A stretch of DNA of 6,927 nt. Origin: Bacteroidota bacterium (lineage in GTDB: Bacteria > Bacteroidota > Ignavibacteria > UBA10030 > UBA6906). Below the pieces are notes generated by a model. That model worked only from the letters and a program-made list of their open reading frames with translations. It was not told the DNA's origin and ran no database searches. Positions 5,122-6,927 of the stretch are shown here, piece by piece. Position numbers and translations under genes: made by a program. The stretch covers positions 1-6,927 of the forward strand of contig JAGDMJ010000179.1 in assembly GCA_017860555.1 (NCBI GenBank), written 5' to 3'. Position 1 is the first letter of the stretch; every line of letters begins with the position of its first letter.

Positions 5122-6821
5122 CGGATTCGGCCAAAGTCCGCAAGGTAACGTACGACCCCCTTGCGGAGTTGATGAGCTACTACGCCGGCCACAAGGGGGA
5201 AAAGAAAGAAAAAGCCGCCGCAACCGGACCCGTCGAGGAACGGCTCAAGAACAGGATCATCGACGGCGATAAAGTCGGCCTCCAGGGCGATCTGGATGAG
5301 GCGCTGAAGGGCTATAAGGCGCTCGACATCATCAACAACATCCTCCTTCACGGCATGAAGGTGGTTGGCGAGCTCTTCGGCAGTGGACAGATGCAGCTTC
5401 CCTTCGTGCTTCAGTCCGCCGAGGTGATGAAATCTGCGGTGGCCTACCTCGAGCAGTACATGGACAAGGCGGGGAGCACCTCCAAGGGGACGATGGTTAT
5501 CGCCACCGTCAAGGGGGATGTACATGATATCGGGAAGAACCTGGTGGATATCATCCTGACCAACAACGGCTACCGCGTCGTGAACATGGGCATCAAATGC
5601 CCGATTGAGACCATGCTGCACGCTGCCGGGGAGCACAAGGCGGATGCCATTGGCATGAGCGGTCTGCTCGTGAAGTCGACCCTGGTGATGAAGGAGAATC
5701 TGGAAGTCATGAACGAGCAGGGTGTTACCATCCCCGTGGTGCTCGGCGGCGCCGCGCTCACCAGGAGGTACGTTGAGCAGGATATGCGTCGCGTGTACAA
5801 GGGGAAAGTGTTCTACGCCAACGATGCCTTCGACGGGCTCCATTTCATGGAGAAGATCGCGGAGGGTGAGTTGTCGTATTCATCGGGCGGGGCCGGGCCC
5901 TCCGATGAAGACGACAAGCTCACAGGCACGGAGGCCAAGATCGCCCTCGCCCGCAAGGAAGACGACCGCTACCAGGAACCCGCAGGCCCGGGGCTGAAGC
6001 GCTCGCGCGTGCGCACGGACGTGCCCATTCCAGAACCTCCCTTCCTGGGGACGAAAGTGGTGGATGACATTCCTCTGGATGACGTATTCCGGTTCGTGAA
6101 CGAGATTGCCCTGGTCCGGGGGCAGTGGCAGGTGCGAAAAGGGAAAATGAAGGAGGAGGAATACAGGGAGCTCCTTGACGAAAAGATCCTTCCCGAATTC
6201 TCCGCCCTCAAGGAGCAAATCAAACGTGAACGCCTTCTTCAGCCGCGCGCGGTGTACGGATACTTCCACTGCCAATCCCAGGGAGATGACCTGATCATCT
6301 ATCGAGAGGACCAGAAGACGGAGCGATTGCGGTTCACGTTTCCCCGGCAGACGGATGACCGCCTCCTGTGCCTCTCCGATTATTTCGCCTCCGTGGAGTC
6401 CGGCAAAGTCGACGTCGTCGCATTCCATCTTGTGACGATGGGAAGGGTCGCTTCGGAGCACTCGGCGAGGCTCTTTGCAGCGAATGACTACAAGAAGTAC
6501 CTCTATTTCCACGGCTTGAGCGTGGAATCCGCCGAGGCCCTGGCAGAACTCTGGCACAAGAAGATCAGGGAAGAGCTTGGTATTGCGGGAAAGGACAATC
6601 CGGACATCAGGCGCCTCTTTTCGCAAGGGTACCAGGGCTCGCGCTACAGCTTCGGCTATCCCGCCTGCCCCAACCTCGAGGACCAATCGAAGCTGTTCGA
6701 GCTGCTGGATGGAGAGCGGATCGGGGTACACCTGACCGACGAATTTGCGCTTGAGCCCGAGCAAAGCACGAATGCGATCATTGTGCACCACCCGGAGGCA
6801 AGGTACTTTAATATCAAATGA
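5118..6821 (+). CDS. metH: Methionine synthase, C-terminal half: cobalamin-binding and AdoMet reactivation domains (split MetH)
   Basis: This 567-residue protein supplies the rest of MetH. After a charged N-terminal stretch, residues about 28-115 form the helical cap with LFGSGQMQLPFVLQSAEVMK. Residues about 118-250 form the Rossmann cobalamin domain: DVHDIG at 134-139 gives H136 as the lower cobalt ligand, followed by SGL (181-183) and LGGAAL (209-214). A polar linker (about 255-300) leads to the reactivation domain (about 304-567), which binds AdoMet for reductive remethylation of oxidised cobalamin. R509 and GYPACP (513-518) match the E. coli motif around Arg1134, and E473 aligns with Glu1097. 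The E. coli Asp946 region reads EIALVRGQW here, without an Asp. From memory the YSFGYPACPNLEDQ context and that substitution resemble the mycobacterial/cyanobacterial-type MetH more than E. coli. The gene overlaps the previous one by four bases (ATGA, 5118-5121) and has a strong Shine-Dalgarno. It ends in YFNIK, a normal MetH terminus, so it is not truncated. Confidence 0.93.
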   Translation: MTDSAKVRKVTYDPLAELMSYYAGHKGEKKEKAAATGPVEERLKNRIIDGDKVGLQGDLDEALKGYKALDIINNILLHGMKVVGELFGSGQMQLPFVLQSAEVMKSAVAYLEQYMDKAGSTSKGTMVIATVKGDVHDIGKNLVDIILTNNGYRVVNMGIKCPIETMLHAAGEHKADAIGMSGLLVKSTLVMKENLEVMNEQGVTIPVVLGGAALTRRYVEQDMRRVYKGKVFYANDAFDGLHFMEKIAEGELSYSSGGAGPSDEDDKLTGTEAKIALARKEDDRYQEPAGPGLKRSRVRTDVPIPEPPFLGTKVVDDIPLDDVFRFVNEIALVRGQWQVRKGKMKEEEYRELLDEKILPEFSALKEQIKRERLLQPRAVYGYFHCQSQGDDLIIYREDQKTERLRFTFPRQTDDRLLCLSDYFASVESGKVDVVAFHLVTMGRVASEHSARLFAANDYKKYLYFHGLSVESAEALAELWHKKIREELGIAGKDNPDIRRLFSQGYQGSRYSFGYPACPNLEDQSKLFELLDGERIGVHLTDEFALEPEQSTNAIIVHHPEARYFNIK

Positions 6822-6927
6822 ACTGCTCCTCCGCCCTTCTCCCCAGGATCGACCACGCCAAGTGTCCAAACACCGAATTTGAATGGCAATAAGGGAATCT
6901 GTGTACTCCCGGCCAGAATGATCGCCC

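Noticed and set aside
5100..5135. Frameshift or sequencing error breaking a single metH gene
   Set aside because: The stop lies in the interdomain linker after a complete folate domain, and the next gene has its own ATG, strong ribosome binding site and clean 4-bp overlap. A real split fits better, although read data would settle it.
5880..6869. 329-residue minus-strand frame, and similar long ones at 4980-5843 and 1391-2194
   Set aside because: All lie opposite well-supported genes and read as low-complexity shadows without domain signatures.
6862..6873. GTGT-CCAA-ACAC hairpin downstream of the second metH gene as a terminator
   Set aside because: The stem is only four base pairs with no T-run; the remaining 6822-6927 sequence shows no gene or clear signal.

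Overview
The window is a gene-dense, GC-rich bacterial stretch with every recognisable gene on the + strand. In order it holds the 3' end of a cysteine synthase gene (cysK-like), a TSUP/YfcA-type membrane permease, a soluble thioredoxin-fold protein with a DipZ-like C-terminal module, an FMN-dependent FabK/NPD-family oxidoreductase, and cobalamin-dependent methionine synthase (MetH) encoded as two consecutive genes. No RNA genes, CRISPR arrays, insertion sequences or phage genes were seen.

Region by region: 1-204 is the cysK tail; 205-335 is a short spacer with a tandem 8-bp repeat inside a wide inverted repeat; 336-1094 is the permease; 1095-1240 is a spacer with a good sigma-70-type promoter whose -10 box (TATAAT) ends six bases before the ATG at 1241; 1241-2266 is the redoxin; 2282-3304 is the flavin oxidoreductase; 3301-5121 is the MetH homocysteine/folate half; 5118-6821 is the MetH cobalamin/reactivation half; 6822-6927 shows no clear feature. 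The last three genes are joined by two ATGA overlaps and the redoxin lies 15 bp upstream of them, so 1241-6821 probably forms one transcription unit.

The theme is sulfur amino-acid metabolism: cysteine formation, probable sulfur-anion transport, and methyl transfer from methyl-folate to homocysteine. The unusual part is the architecture. MetH is cut exactly at the linker between the folate and cobalamin domains, with the genes translationally coupled, so the substrate-activating half and the cobalamin/reactivation half must meet as separate polypeptides. The two genes ahead of it encode a CxxC protein and a flavin enzyme. Whether these supply electrons for MetH reactivation is an inference only.

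Lineage: the oxidoreductase closely resembles, from memory, the NPD-family proteins common in Bacteroidota, and most starts here lack a Shine-Dalgarno sequence, which is also typical of that group. The high GC and the E. coli-like promoter fit it less well. A GC-rich member of the Bacteroidota/Ignavibacteriota/Chlorobiota assemblage is a reasonable guess, held at low confidence.
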